The notes beneath the pieces are model-generated. The model saw only the letters and a program-made list of their open reading frames with translations. It was not told where the DNA came from and searched no databases. Position numbers and translations under genes: made by a program. A stretch of 64,000 nucleotides of DNA from Mucilaginibacter roseus (lineage in GTDB: Bacteria > Bacteroidota > Bacteroidia > Sphingobacteriales > Sphingobacteriaceae). Below, one piece after another: positions 52,407 to 61,271 of the stretch (positions are counted from its first letter, which is position 1; the number at the start of each line of letters is the position of its first letter). The DNA lies in the NCBI RefSeq assembly GCF_021215455.1, contig NZ_JAJPWV010000004.1, forward strand, positions 1 through 64,000, written 5' to 3'.

Positions 52407-52937
52407 ATGAAAAAACTATTACTTCTCTGCATAGCATTATTAGCGTTTACTACCTCATTTGCTGATACGATATCAATAGATCACTTTGCCATTGTAGAGA
52501 ATCCCTTTGCACAGGATGAAGTTGCGGTGCAGGCTACCGACTCGTTAGGCAAGGTGCGCGAGGATATTAATGGCACCTTCAACTTTACGATGAATGGTTT
52601 TAATGAGACGCTGCAGTTTGATAAAGGCACCGCTTTTTACCGCCATAAAATTGATAAGTCGACCTTTTTGTATGCTAAGCATGTAAACGATAACGGTACA
52701 CATTCTATACTGTACTACGTTTATAAAAACGGTAGCAAATTGGCGCCGTGGCATATAAGCTGGGTATTGCTGCTTGCCATACCTTGCGCGCTGATATTAT
52801 TAGCTTATATGTTTAAGCGTTTTATTATCATCGCGGTAATCATATTTATAATCTTCTTTTACTTTAACCACCATAATGGTTTAAGCATGGGCCGCTTTTT
52901 TGAAAGTATTGTTGATGGCCTGAAAGGATTGTTTTAA
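52407..52937 (+). CDS. Exported or membrane protein, unknown function
   Basis: A 176-residue protein: signal peptide (MKKLLLLCIALLAFTTSFA), a soluble stretch (about 20-112) rich in Thr, Asn and Phe, then two hydrophobic helices (about 115-132 and 134-150) and an amphipathic end (GRFFESIVDGLKGLF). No family recognised. It lies 45 bases after tspO on the same strand and may be co-transcribed; it converges on TamL with 11 bases between. Confidence 0.6.
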   Translation: MKKLLLLCIALLAFTTSFADTISIDHFAIVENPFAQDEVAVQATDSLGKVREDINGTFNFTMNGFNETLQFDKGTAFYRHKIDKSTFLYAKHVNDNGTHSILYYVYKNGSKLAPWHISWVLLLAIPCALILLAYMFKRFIIIAVIIFIIFFYFNHHNGLSMGRFFESIVDGLKGLF

Positions 52938-52948
52938 ACAGTTTCAAT

Positions 52949-55342
52949 TTAGAATGGCAGCCCGACACCAAAGTTTAGCTGCATAAAACTGTATCCGTCG
53001 CCCAGAATGTTGCCATCCTTATCGACACCGGTTTTGTTGGCCTCTTTGTAAGCCCGCTTAAAGTCGCCTGTACGGAACAGTTCATCGCCATGTTTAATCA
53101 GCACCCATTGGTCTGACCCGCTGAACTGCGGGTCCTTAAACTTAAGGCCGATATCAAAACGGAATACAAAAAATTGCAAATCAAAACGGAGGCCTGTACC
53201 AATACCAATGGCCGTCGAGTTCCACAGGTTACCTAAACGGAATTCGCCATTCGGGCTCTCTTCCTGCTTTTTTAACCGCCAAACGTTACCAAAATCCATA
53301 AAGAACGCGCCTTTTAACTTTGAGCCAAAGAAGTTATTGGCCAGCAGATAACGATATTCCGCATTACCTACAATCTTCACCTCGCCTACCTGGTCAATGT
53401 AACGTAATTGGCTGCGTAGGGTATCGGCAATGGCGTTGCTGCCGTAGCTGGCACGGTTAAACTGCCCCGGCCCCAACGTACGCGGCAGCCAGGCACGTAT
53501 ATCGTTTGCACCGCCGGCGTAAAAGTTTTTTTCGAATATCAGTTCATCGCTATTACCATAAGGTATACCAACGCCCGGGTTTATACGGAAAATAAACTGC
53601 CGCTCGTGCGAGAAGGTACGGTATAAGCGCAGATCTATTTCAGTTTTTGCGTACTGCGCATAGTTGTAGCCAAACAGCGTACGGCGGCCGGTACTATCAG
53701 GTTTGGTATTGAACACATGGCTCAACAGACTAAACGCATTGCCGCCCACATCAAGGCTACCTCTGAAATACAGGAAGTCGGTAAGCCAGTTCAATTTGTT
53801 GGCATTCAGCTGATATGTATACTGACTACCTGAAGTAAGTATAGTACGCCCGATAAGGTAGATATACGAGAACCGGTTTTGACTGAGCAGTAAACGATAC
53901 GCCGTTGGATCAATGGTACCGCGCGAAAACTCGATGAACAAAGGCGTAACGGTATGGCGCTTGTCCGGCGTTTCAAAAAAATCGTAAGTGATGGAGTTAA
54001 CAAAACTTTGCCGCTTTACCAGGCCTTTCTGATAAAACAACTGGTAGTTACTGGCAAAGGTAGTATGGGGCACACCATATTTACCCAATATAGGCGCCGT
54101 AAAAGGTAATATCAACCTTGGATAACTTAGGCTTAAACCTACCTTGAAATCCTGGTTTTCAATACTACCGCGAGACGCGGAGTTGCTTCCGTTATCAAAT
54201 AAAACGCTCCAGTTTATTTTAAGCTGCAGTATAGCTGCCTGCTTAAACATATTACGATTGGTAAAGGTGTTACCAATATTATAACCATAACGGCCGCTGC
54301 TAAAAAGGAACTCGCCCTCAATACGGTCGTTCATACGTTTTAATGGAATGATGTCTATCCGGGTATCAAGGCGGTTACTGCTATCAGCAAGTTTAGTATA
54401 CGTAGGGTTGGGTACGTTACGGAACACGTTCAGTTCAGACAAACGAGCTGTGGTGAGTTGCTGACGATCGATATCATATAATTCACCCTTTTTCTGGAAC
54501 ACATAATCGGTCACAGTACGCGGTTTAAAACGGCCGGAATAATCAACAAACCTGAATTGCGTATCTACCTGCAAAGTGTCGGCCTGCCCGGTTGCACGGC
54601 CTGTGCTGCGTGCAATAGTGATCAGCGTATTGTTGATCTTATAAATTGGATGCTCTTTTTTCCCCGGTGGGTTATCGATAATTATCTTAACATCAACCAC
54701 ACTGTTATTGTAAGTTGAATCGTAATCGTAGCTTATGTATTGGCGGTAAAAGTCGTAATAACCGTTACGTTTCATTACGGTGTAAAGCTCATCGCGGTCA
54801 TACGCCAGGCTATCCCTGTCAAACCGGCTACCTTGTTTTACGTGCGCCTTGCCTTTATATCCATCGTATAAAGAGCGTACACGGGCATCGCCAATACTAT
54901 CCTTATAATTACGCACATGGAACATTGGCCCCTGCTCGGCTGTAAATATCAGCTCTGCTTTCTTCTTTTTAATATGGATGCTATCGCTAACCTTGGCTTT
55001 TAGATAGCCTTTGTTCTGCAAGAATTTCTCCATTTGCAGGCGCGAGTATTCAACCAGGCTGCTATCCAATATGGCAGGTGGCTCCCCAATATTTTTTTTA
55101 CCGTTTTTGCTAAAGAGATAATAAAATTGCAGGTTAAGCCAGTTATTTGGTTGCTGCTCCTTATCAACATAATTCAGCGCAAGGTCCTTATAATCATCAT
55201 CAATGCCCTTAATGGTGATCTTACGCACCAGTGCCTGATCGTCCTTAAGTTTACGGGTTAAACTACAGCCCGAAGATATTATGAGCAAAAGAATGGTTAA
55301 TATTGTAAGGCGATAATTAGCAGGGGGAATGTATGCTTTCAA
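52949..55342 (-). CDS. BamA/TamA-family outer membrane lipoprotein (TamL-like)
   Basis: A 797-residue protein: lipobox ISSGC (Cys26), POTRA-like segments (about 35-390, VRKITIKGIDDDYKD, YDIDRQQLTTARLSELNVFRN) and a C-terminal Omp85 barrel (about 400-797) with the lid-lock-type sequence FYAGGANDIRAW and a final aromatic strand FMQLNFGVGLPF. TamL is the lipidated BamA homologue of Bacteroidota, working with TamB in outer membrane assembly. The only start consistent with the signal peptide is TTG at 55342, which overlaps the divergent TrmH gene by 10 bases; no ATG serves. No tamB lies here. Confidence 0.85.
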   Translation of the reverse strand: MKAYIPPANYRLTILTILLLIISSGCSLTRKLKDDQALVRKITIKGIDDDYKDLALNYVDKEQQPNNWLNLQFYYLFSKNGKKNIGEPPAILDSSLVEYSRLQMEKFLQNKGYLKAKVSDSIHIKKKKAELIFTAEQGPMFHVRNYKDSIGDARVRSLYDGYKGKAHVKQGSRFDRDSLAYDRDELYTVMKRNGYYDFYRQYISYDYDSTYNNSVVDVKIIIDNPPGKKEHPIYKINNTLITIARSTGRATGQADTLQVDTQFRFVDYSGRFKPRTVTDYVFQKKGELYDIDRQQLTTARLSELNVFRNVPNPTYTKLADSSNRLDTRIDIIPLKRMNDRIEGEFLFSSGRYGYNIGNTFTNRNMFKQAAILQLKINWSVLFDNGSNSASRGSIENQDFKVGLSLSYPRLILPFTAPILGKYGVPHTTFASNYQLFYQKGLVKRQSFVNSITYDFFETPDKRHTVTPLFIEFSRGTIDPTAYRLLLSQNRFSYIYLIGRTILTSGSQYTYQLNANKLNWLTDFLYFRGSLDVGGNAFSLLSHVFNTKPDSTGRRTLFGYNYAQYAKTEIDLRLYRTFSHERQFIFRINPGVGIPYGNSDELIFEKNFYAGGANDIRAWLPRTLGPGQFNRASYGSNAIADTLRSQLRYIDQVGEVKIVGNAEYRYLLANNFFGSKLKGAFFMDFGNVWRLKKQEESPNGEFRLGNLWNSTAIGIGTGLRFDLQFFVFRFDIGLKFKDPQFSGSDQWVLIKHGDELFRTGDFKRAYKEANKTGVDKDGNILGDGYSFMQLNFGVGLPF

Positions 55343-56082
55343 AATCTCAGATCAATTTATTAAAATCCTTACAACATAAAAAGTTTCGTACCGAGCATGG
55401 CGTGTTCCTTGTTGAGGGCCACAAATCGGTTAATGAGTTTGCCAATTCGCACTATCAGATTGATACGATCTTCCAAACGTATACTTCCGACCCAAAATTG
55501 CTGAATTTATCGCAAAAAATAAACAGTCAGCAAATATCCCTTAATGATCTTGAAAAAATCAGCTCGTTAAAAACGCCGCAGGATGTAGTAGCACTGGTAA
55601 AAATACCTGATTGGCCCGCACTTACTAACCAAAGCCTAAGCAAAAAGTTTTCAATTGTTTTAGATGGCATACAAGACCCCGGTAACCTGGGCACCATAAT
55701 ACGCACAGCCGACTGGTTTGGAATTACCGATGTTATCTGCTCTTCAGATACTGCTGACGCTTATAACCCCAAAGTAGTACAAGCCAGCATGGGCTCGTTA
55801 TCGCGCATAAAGGTACACTATGTTAATATTGAAGCCTTTTTAAAACAAACCCAATTGCCCGTATACGGCGCGCTGCTAAACGGCAATAATATTTATAGTA
55901 CGAACTTTGGCGATGAAGGATTAGTAATTATGGGTAACGAGGGTAACGGCATCAGGCCATCGATTGAACGATTAATACAAAAAGCAATAACCATCCCAAG
56001 GGCCGGGCAGGCTGAATCACTGAACGTTGGCATAGCTACGGCCATATTTTGTTCAGAAATAAAAAGAAATACATTGAAATAA
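55333..56082 (+). CDS. TrmH/SpoU-family RNA 2'-O-methyltransferase
   Basis: A 249-residue SPOUT enzyme with an N-terminal substrate-binding domain (FRTEHGVFLVEGHKSVNEF) and the knotted SAM domain: IVLDGIQDPGNLGTIIRTAD, VIMGNEGNGIRPS and PRAGQAESLNVGIATAIF are motifs 1-3. It methylates ribose in tRNA or rRNA, target not decided. The ATG at 55333 fits relatives well, but lies inside the first codons of the TamL gene on the other strand. Confidence 0.92.
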   Translation: MLSKSQINLLKSLQHKKFRTEHGVFLVEGHKSVNEFANSHYQIDTIFQTYTSDPKLLNLSQKINSQQISLNDLEKISSLKTPQDVVALVKIPDWPALTNQSLSKKFSIVLDGIQDPGNLGTIIRTADWFGITDVICSSDTADAYNPKVVQASMGSLSRIKVHYVNIEAFLKQTQLPVYGALLNGNNIYSTNFGDEGLVIMGNEGNGIRPSIERLIQKAITIPRAGQAESLNVGIATAIFCSEIKRNTLK

Positions 56083-56084
56083 AG

Positions 56085-56116
56085 TTGGTAGTCAATAAAA
56101 ATATTTACTACTTTTG
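56085..56116 (+). promoter_or_regulatory. tRNA-Cys promoter
   Basis: TTG (56085-56087), 21 bp, then TACTTTTG (56109-56116), both exact, 15 bases before the tRNA. Confidence 0.75.
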
Positions 56117-56131
56117 CGTTCCTTAAAAAAT

Positions 56132-56202
56132 GGTCGGGTGGCCGAGTGGCTAGGCAGAGGTCTGCAAAACCTTTTACAGCGGTTCGAATCCGCTCCCGAC
56201 CT
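56132..56202 (+). tRNA. tRNA-Cys (GCA)
   Basis: Acceptor GGTCGGG/CCCGACC, anticodon stem GAGGT/ACCTT with loop CTGCAAA (anticodon GCA), T arm around GGTTCGAATCC, and discriminator T (U73), the identity base of tRNA-Cys. CCA not encoded. Confidence 0.96.
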
Positions 56203-56237
56203 CACAGGGTTATTAAAGTATTAAAAAATTAAGTATC

Positions 56238-56408
56238 ATGGGCGTTACTCGTTTAAAAAGAAAAGATAGAAGAAATAAAACTTTCTCACGTTTGGAAGTT
56301 CAATTCCTGAAACTGGCTACTAACCTTCAACCAGGCAGCCGTTCAGCTCAGTCAACTAAAGATCAGTTAGCTAAAAACAACGAAGTTTTAGCAAGCCTGA
56401 GCAAATAA
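56238..56408 (+). CDS. Small conserved basic protein (56 aa)
   Basis: An ORF starting MGVTRLKRKDRRNKTFSRLE and ending ASLSK, too short for usual cut-offs. The basic N-terminal half (eight Lys/Arg in the first 18 residues) and uncharged end look like a nucleic-acid or ribosome-associated peptide. I recall similar MG-x-T-x-LKRKxRRN starts in Bacteroidota but cannot name the family. It begins 35 bases after tRNA-Cys and ends before a strong terminator, so it could be on the tRNA transcript. Confidence 0.75.
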   Translation: MGVTRLKRKDRRNKTFSRLEVQFLKLATNLQPGSRSAQSTKDQLAKNNEVLASLSK

Positions 56409-56430
56409 GTAAAAGATATCTTATTGAAAT

Positions 56431-56467
56431 AAAAAAATCCTGTTGGTTATACCGACAGGATTTTTTT
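56431..56467. terminator. Bidirectional terminator containing the pyrD stop codon
   Basis: ATCCTGT-T-GG pairs with CC-G-ACAGGAT around TTATA (one G-T pair), with seven A before and a run of T after. The pyrD TAA (56449-56447) falls in the loop. Confidence 0.9.
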
Positions 56468-57484
56468 GTTGATACGCTTTATCAATCCCGGCCCCTCGTA
56501 TATAAAGCCGGTATATAACTGCACCAGCGAAGCGCCAGCGTTCAGCTTTTCTATAGCGTCATCAGCAGAGTGTATACCTCCTACTCCGATAATCGGAAAT
56601 GCGCCGTTTGATTTTTTATGCAGGTAAGCGATTACTTCCGTTGATCGTTTAGTTAAGGGCTTTCCGCTTAATCCGCCTGTTTCGGCTTTGTGCTTACCGG
56701 TCAATCCTTCACGGCTGATGGTTGTATTAGTGGCAATAACGCCTGCAATTCTTGTTTCGGTAACAATCTCCACAATATCATCCAACTGCTCGTCAGTCAA
56801 ATCCGGCGCAATTTTTAACAGGATTGGTTTGCTGACACCGCCTTTGTTATTACGCTGTTGCAACGTGTTCAAAATCTGCATCAACGGCTCTTTTTCCTGC
56901 AGAGCACGCAGGCCGGGTGTATTAGGCGAACTAACGTTCACCACGAAATAGTCAACCACATCAAAAAGCCTGTCGAAACATTTTATGTAATCGCTTACGG
57001 CATCCTCGTTAGGCGTAACCTTATTTTTACCGATGTTACCGCCGATAATTACACCCTCCTGCCCCTTTGGTCGGTTTTTACGATAGGCGGCCAAACGCGC
57101 AGCAACCACATCAACACCCAGGTTATTAAAACCCATACGGTTAATCAACGCCTCATCGGGCGGCAGGCGGAACATACGCGGTTTTGGATTGCCCGGCTGC
57201 GGCAAGGGTGTTACAGTACCCACCTCAACAAAACCGAAACCCAGGTTAGCCATTTCGGCTATTACTTCACCATTTTTATCAAAACCGGCAGCAAGGCCAA
57301 TAGGGTTGATAAATTTTAAGCCGAATACTTCCTTTTCCAGTCGCTGATCCTTCATATCCCAGGTGGCGCGACTAACAGCCGCCCCACCCGGAAATTTATT
57401 GAACCTGCGCAGGTTGCGGGTAACAAAATAATGTACCTTCTCCGGATCGAACTGAAACAGCAATGGCTTGAGTAAACTATACAT
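56447..57484 (-). CDS. pyrD: Dihydroorotate dehydrogenase (quinone)
   Basis: A 345-residue class 2 enzyme: N-terminal membrane-associating helices ([20 protein letters not shown]) that bind quinone, then an FMN barrel with [14 protein letters not shown], base Ser in [12 protein letters not shown], and [19 protein letters not shown]. It oxidises dihydroorotate to orotate in pyrimidine synthesis at the inner membrane. Its -7 box ends four bases before the ATG, pointing to a leaderless mRNA. Confidence 0.94.
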   Translation of the reverse strand: MYSLLKPLLFQFDPEKVHYFVTRNLRRFNKFPGGAAVSRATWDMKDQRLEKEVFGLKFINPIGLAAGFDKNGEVIAEMANLGFGFVEVGTVTPLPQPGNPKPRMFRLPPDEALINRMGFNNLGVDVVAARLAAYRKNRPKGQEGVIIGGNIGKNKVTPNEDAVSDYIKCFDRLFDVVDYFVVNVSSPNTPGLRALQEKEPLMQILNTLQQRNNKGGVSKPILLKIAPDLTDEQLDDIVEIVTETRIAGVIATNTTISREGLTGKHKAETGGLSGKPLTKRSTEVIAYLHKKSNGAFPIIGVGGIHSADDAIEKLNAGASLVQLYTGFIYEGPGLIKRINKKILSV

Positions 57485-57488
57485 GCCG

Positions 57489-57496
57489 CAAAGGTA
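57489..57496 (-). promoter_or_regulatory. -7 element of pyrD
   Basis: Minus strand TACCTTTG, exact match, four bases upstream of the pyrD ATG. No clear TTG element. Confidence 0.55.
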
Positions 57497-57563
57497 TGTA
57501 TTATAGTGAAAGGTGATTGGTGAATAGTGATTTTAGTAGCCAATTACACCACACGTTAAAAAG

Positions 57564-57595
57564 TCCTCCCCATTGGGGAGGATTTAGGTGGGGTT
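57564..57595. repeat. CCTCCCC-ATT-GGGGAGG intergenic repeat
   Basis: An 8-bp stem (57564-57571/57575-57582) with a 3-base loop and a trailing TTAGGTGGGG. Read on the minus strand the order is CCCCACCTAAAT, palindrome, CTTTTT, like the element at 12976. It sits just upstream of the ABC-F -7 box. Confidence 0.6.
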
Positions 57596-57598
57596 TCG

Positions 57599-57606
57599 TA
57601 TCTTTG
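57599..57606 (+). promoter_or_regulatory. -7 element of ABC-F gene
   Basis: TATCTTTG, exact, followed by GCGCG; only seven bases part it from the ATG at 57614. Confidence 0.6.
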
Positions 57607-57613
57607 CGCGCAA

Positions 57614-59524
57614 ATGATCGCAATAAATAATCTGACGTTTGAGATAGGTGCTCGCAAGTTGTATGATGAAGCTAACTGGCATATTAAACCCGGTGAAAAA
57701 ATAGGCCTTATTGGCGCTAACGGTACCGGCAAAACCACGCTGCTGCGTATGATTGTGGGTGAGTACAAACCTACATCAGGCACTATATCAATGGCTAAGG
57801 ATTTAACCCTGGGTTACCTGAACCAGGACCTGCTCTCCTACTCGTCAGACAAAAACATACTGCATGTGGCCATGGAGGCTTTTGAGCGCCAAAACCAACT
57901 GCATACCGAAATTGAGAACCTGCTGAAAAAACTGGAAACAGATTACAGCGAAGACCTTTTACATAAACTAAGCGACAAGCAAACTGAATTTGAGGCGCTT
58001 GACGGTTATAACATTGAATATAAAGCCCACGAAATTTTAGCGGGTTTAGGCTTCAGTGAGGCGGATACACACCGTAAGCTCAGCACCTTTTCGGGTGGAT
58101 GGCGTATGCGTGTTATGCTGGCTAAAATTCTGTTACAGGCACCGGATATTTTGTTACTGGATGAGCCTACCAACCACCTGGACTTACCCTCGATACAATG
58201 GCTGGAGCAGTACCTGAAAGATTTTGAAGGTGCAGTTATCATCGTATCGCATGATAGGTGGTTTTTGGATAAAGTGATCAACCGTACTGTTGAATCGCGC
58301 AAGGGTAAGCTTACCGTTTACGCGGGCAATTATTCTTTCTATTTAGAGGAAAAGGCCTTGCGTGAGGAAATTCAGCGTGGCGAATTTAAAAACCAGCAAT
58401 CAAAAATCCGCCAGGAAGAGCGTCTGATCGAGCGTTTCCGTGCCAAGGCATCCAAGGCAAAAATGGCGCAATCGCGTATTAAAATGCTTGATAAAATGGA
58501 ACGGGTAGATGATGTGGATGATGATAATCCAACGGTTAACTTCACCTTCCGCTTCTCCAAGCAATCGGGCAGGCATGTGGTAACCCTTGAGGATATTACC
58601 AAAAAATATCCGGCTATTGATATTTTAGACCATACAGAGGCAGTGATTGAAAAGGGCGATAAGATAGCCCTGATTGGTGCTAACGGCCGTGGTAAATCAA
58701 CCCTGTTGCGCATTATCGCTAATGCTGATAAGGATTTCACCGGAACGGTAACTACAGGGCATAACGTTTCAACAACTTTCTTCGCGCAGCACCAACTGGA
58801 ATCACTGCACCTGGAGAACGAGATATTGGCCGAGCTGCAATCTTTCGCCCCAAAGCATACCGATACTGAATTGCGTACCATTTTAGGTTCATTCCTGTTT
58901 ACGGGTGATGACGTATTTAAAAAGATCAAGGTACTTTCGGGTGGTGAAAAATCGCGTGTGGCCTTAGCCAAGGCACTTACCGCTGATGCTAACTTTTTGG
59001 TACTGGATGAGCCTACCAATCACCTCGACATTCAATCAGTGAATATATTGATACAGGCTATACAGCAGTATGAAGGTACGGTGGTAGTGGTATCGCACGA
59101 CAGGTATTTCCTGGATAATATTGCCAATAAGATATGGTTTATTGAGGATCAAAAGATCAAGATATATCCGGGCACTTATGCCGAATACGAGGAATGGAAT
59201 TCGAAACGTAAGTTTGAAAAACCAGCCGCAGCTTCTCAGCCTAAAAAGGAAGAGAAAAAGCCTGAACCGGTTAAGCAACAGGGTGATGATAAGGCACAGC
59301 AACTAAAAAAGTTAAACCAGGACCTGGGCAAAATGGAAAAGCAGATTGCCGACATTGAAGCCGAAATTAAAAAACTGGAAGCTGATTTGGCCGACGATAA
59401 AATTTATTCGGACCAAAACCGTTTAAAGCAAACCAACACCGCGTATCAGCACAAAAAAGATGAGCTGGGCACAATAAAGGAAAAATGGGAAGCTTTAGCT
59501 GAGCAGATACTGGAGTTGGAGTAA
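57614..59524 (+). CDS. ABC-F family ATPase
   Basis: A 636-residue soluble protein with two ABC domains: Walker A GANGTGKTT and GANGRGKST, signatures FSGGWRMRV and LSGGEKSRV, Walker B LLLDEPTNHLD and LVLDEPTNHLD. The linker (about 240-310) is charged, and the C-terminus (about 535-636) is a Lys/Glu coiled coil after a Pro-rich joint. ABC-F proteins act on the ribosome as translation factors; some give antibiotic resistance. This one looks like a Uup/EttA-type housekeeping member. No membrane partner is present. Confidence 0.92.
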   Translation: MIAINNLTFEIGARKLYDEANWHIKPGEKIGLIGANGTGKTTLLRMIVGEYKPTSGTISMAKDLTLGYLNQDLLSYSSDKNILHVAMEAFERQNQLHTEIENLLKKLETDYSEDLLHKLSDKQTEFEALDGYNIEYKAHEILAGLGFSEADTHRKLSTFSGGWRMRVMLAKILLQAPDILLLDEPTNHLDLPSIQWLEQYLKDFEGAVIIVSHDRWFLDKVINRTVESRKGKLTVYAGNYSFYLEEKALREEIQRGEFKNQQSKIRQEERLIERFRAKASKAKMAQSRIKMLDKMERVDDVDDDNPTVNFTFRFSKQSGRHVVTLEDITKKYPAIDILDHTEAVIEKGDKIALIGANGRGKSTLLRIIANADKDFTGTVTTGHNVSTTFFAQHQLESLHLENEILAELQSFAPKHTDTELRTILGSFLFTGDDVFKKIKVLSGGEKSRVALAKALTADANFLVLDEPTNHLDIQSVNILIQAIQQYEGTVVVVSHDRYFLDNIANKIWFIEDQKIKIYPGTYAEYEEWNSKRKFEKPAAASQPKKEEKKPEPVKQQGDDKAQQLKKLNQDLGKMEKQIADIEAEIKKLEADLADDKIYSDQNRLKQTNTAYQHKKDELGTIKEKWEALAEQILELE

Positions 59525-59537
59525 GGGCCCTTCCAAA

Positions 59538-59645
59538 ATGATGCCTATCTATATTAAAAAGCTTGCAGTTGCTACCATTATAGCGAACTTTTTTGTATTG
59601 ATAGCTGCTGGTCATGGCGTCGGACCATTTGTTTTGATAGAATAA
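59538..59645 (+). CDS. 35-residue membrane peptide
   Basis: MMPIYIKKLAVATIIANFFV is its first 20 residues; the whole is one helix followed by a Gly/His turn (AAGHGVGP). It is below usual cut-offs. Its TAA shares one base with the ATG of the next gene (TAATG), which supports translation. Similar short proteins with a GHG turn appear in Bacteroidota, as I recall; function unknown. It begins 13 bases after the ABC-F stop. Confidence 0.65.
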   Translation: MMPIYIKKLAVATIIANFFVLIAAGHGVGPFVLIE

Positions 59646-59962
59646 TGGCTTTTACTCACCCTCAACCTTTTATCGAAAGTTTTAGATCGCTCTCTTTAAC
59701 TTCAACTTATGATCAATCAGCCTTTTCAGCTGTTGCCATAGCCATGTTAGGGCAAATTGTTGCTATTATTTCAATAATTGCACACAATAAAAATTTATTA
59801 CTTGGCAGTATATTTATTCTTTGGTTAGGCTTCTTTGTTTTAACCCGTACGTTATTCAAAGATGATTTGGCCATGTTTAGTTTTTGTACTGGATTACCCT
59901 TTTTTTCATTATCAATTGTAACTTTTTATCTTACCTTACGGGATATTAAAGCTACCGATTGA
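59645..59962 (+). CDS. Small three-helix membrane protein
   Basis: A 105-residue protein with a soluble start (FTHPQPFIESFRSL), then hydrophobic helices at about 28-46, 50-68 and 76-97. No family recognised. Coupled to the 35-residue peptide by one-base overlap and followed by the type IX plug gene after two bases, so it may be a membrane partner there. Confidence 0.7.
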   Translation: MAFTHPQPFIESFRSLSLTSTYDQSAFSAVAIAMLGQIVAIISIIAHNKNLLLGSIFILWLGFFVLTRTLFKDDLAMFSFCTGLPFFSLSIVTFYLTLRDIKATD

Positions 59963-59964
59963 TA

Positions 59965-61227
59965 ATGCAGAAATACCTTTTAGTCCTTTTTTTATTTTTT
60001 TTCTATCAGAGTTCGGCTCAACAATATACCGATAGCGTTTATCGCGCTAACATAAAAAGTATTGAGCTTTATAACCAGAGCAAGGCTGGCTCGCTGCCGG
60101 CAATCAACCTTAATTCGGGTGATAAGCTGGTACTGGGTTTTGATGACCTTACTGGCCAAACCAGCAATTTTTATTATACCCTGGAGCATTGCGATGCACT
60201 TTGGAATTCCTCGCGCCTGGCTCCTGCGGAGTATTTGCAGAGCTTTACCGAAGACCAGATCATTAACTATAAATATTCGTCTGGCACTTATCAAAAATAT
60301 GTGCATTATGAGATCATCTTCCCCAATGCCAATATCATCCCAAAATACGCCGGTAATTATATTTTGAAGGTTTATGAGGACGGTGATCAGCAGAAGCTGG
60401 TGTTCACGCGAAAGCTGTATGTGCTCAACTCTCGCGTGTCAGTAGCGGCAACTATTGTTCCGTCAAATAATGTACAGCACCGGCAAACCAACCAAAAGCT
60501 GAATTTTACAGTTGACTTCGGCCAGTTGCGTATACAAAATCCGGCAACCGATATGCGGGTGCTGATTATGCAGAATTACCGCAGCGATGCCAGTATTTTA
60601 AATCGCGAACCTAACATTATACGCGGCACGCAACTGATTTATAATAACGTTAACGCTAATGATTTTGCCGGCCGTAACGAGTTCAGGTATTTTGATATGC
60701 GATCGCTTAAAGCTGGCGCCCACGGAATAAACCGCATTTACCGAGACACCGGCTTTTCCGTACAACTGAATACAGACATCAACCGCAACGGGCAGCCTTA
60801 CGAGTTTCAGTTTGATAACAACGGTAACTTTTTTATTTTAAACCAGGATGGTAGCGACCCACGAGTTGATGCTGATTACGCCCGTGTGTTTTTCAGTATT
60901 GATGCGCGTAAAAGCGCTACCGAAGGCAGTGCTTACGTAATTGGCCGTTTTAACAATTTTAAGCCTGACGCTAACAGCGCATTAAAGTTTGATGCAGCTA
61001 GCGGCAGGTTTACCACCATGCTGCTTTTAAAACAGGGCGTGTATGATTATGAGTATGTTTGGATAGACAACGCTACTAAACAAGCTGATGATACCGTAAT
61101 TGAGGGTAGCCATTACGAAACAGGGAATGACTACCAACTTTTCATCTACTACCGCCCGCCCGGGGCACGTTGGGAAGAACTGGCCGGGTTTCAGCAAATA
61201 AGCACCGCCAAAAACCAAAACCGGTAG
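59965..61227 (+). CDS. Type IX secretion plug protein (DUF5103)
   Basis: A 420-residue exported protein (signal MQKYLLVLFLFFFYQSSAQQ) from the ATG at 59965; a TTG two codons earlier overlaps the previous gene. N-terminal beta domain with LGFDDLTGQTSNFYYTLEHC and a C-terminal immunoglobulin-like domain (GRFNNFKPDANSALKFD, YDYEYVWID). This matches the DUF5103 family, whose member closes the SprA translocon as the Plug in type IX secretion. No other por/gld genes are in the window, which is usual as they are scattered. Confidence 0.87.
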   Translation: MQKYLLVLFLFFFYQSSAQQYTDSVYRANIKSIELYNQSKAGSLPAINLNSGDKLVLGFDDLTGQTSNFYYTLEHCDALWNSSRLAPAEYLQSFTEDQIINYKYSSGTYQKYVHYEIIFPNANIIPKYAGNYILKVYEDGDQQKLVFTRKLYVLNSRVSVAATIVPSNNVQHRQTNQKLNFTVDFGQLRIQNPATDMRVLIMQNYRSDASILNREPNIIRGTQLIYNNVNANDFAGRNEFRYFDMRSLKAGAHGINRIYRDTGFSVQLNTDINRNGQPYEFQFDNNGNFFILNQDGSDPRVDADYARVFFSIDARKSATEGSAYVIGRFNNFKPDANSALKFDAASGRFTTMLLLKQGVYDYEYVWIDNATKQADDTVIEGSHYETGNDYQLFIYYRPPGARWEELAGFQQISTAKNQNR

Positions 61228-61242
61228 CGGCTTGTATTTTGC

Positions 61243-61250
61243 TATATTTG
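61243..61250 (+). promoter_or_regulatory. -7 element of thioesterase gene
   Basis: TATATTTG, exact, 21 bases before the ATG at 61272. It excludes the long upstream reading frame as the coding start. Confidence 0.6.
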
Positions 61251-61271
61251 CAGCAACATCGCCAATTGTAT

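Noticed and set aside
61170..61271. N-terminal extension of the thioesterase overlapping the plug gene
   Set aside because: An exact -7 box lies at 61243-61250 and the hotdog domain starts only after 61272.
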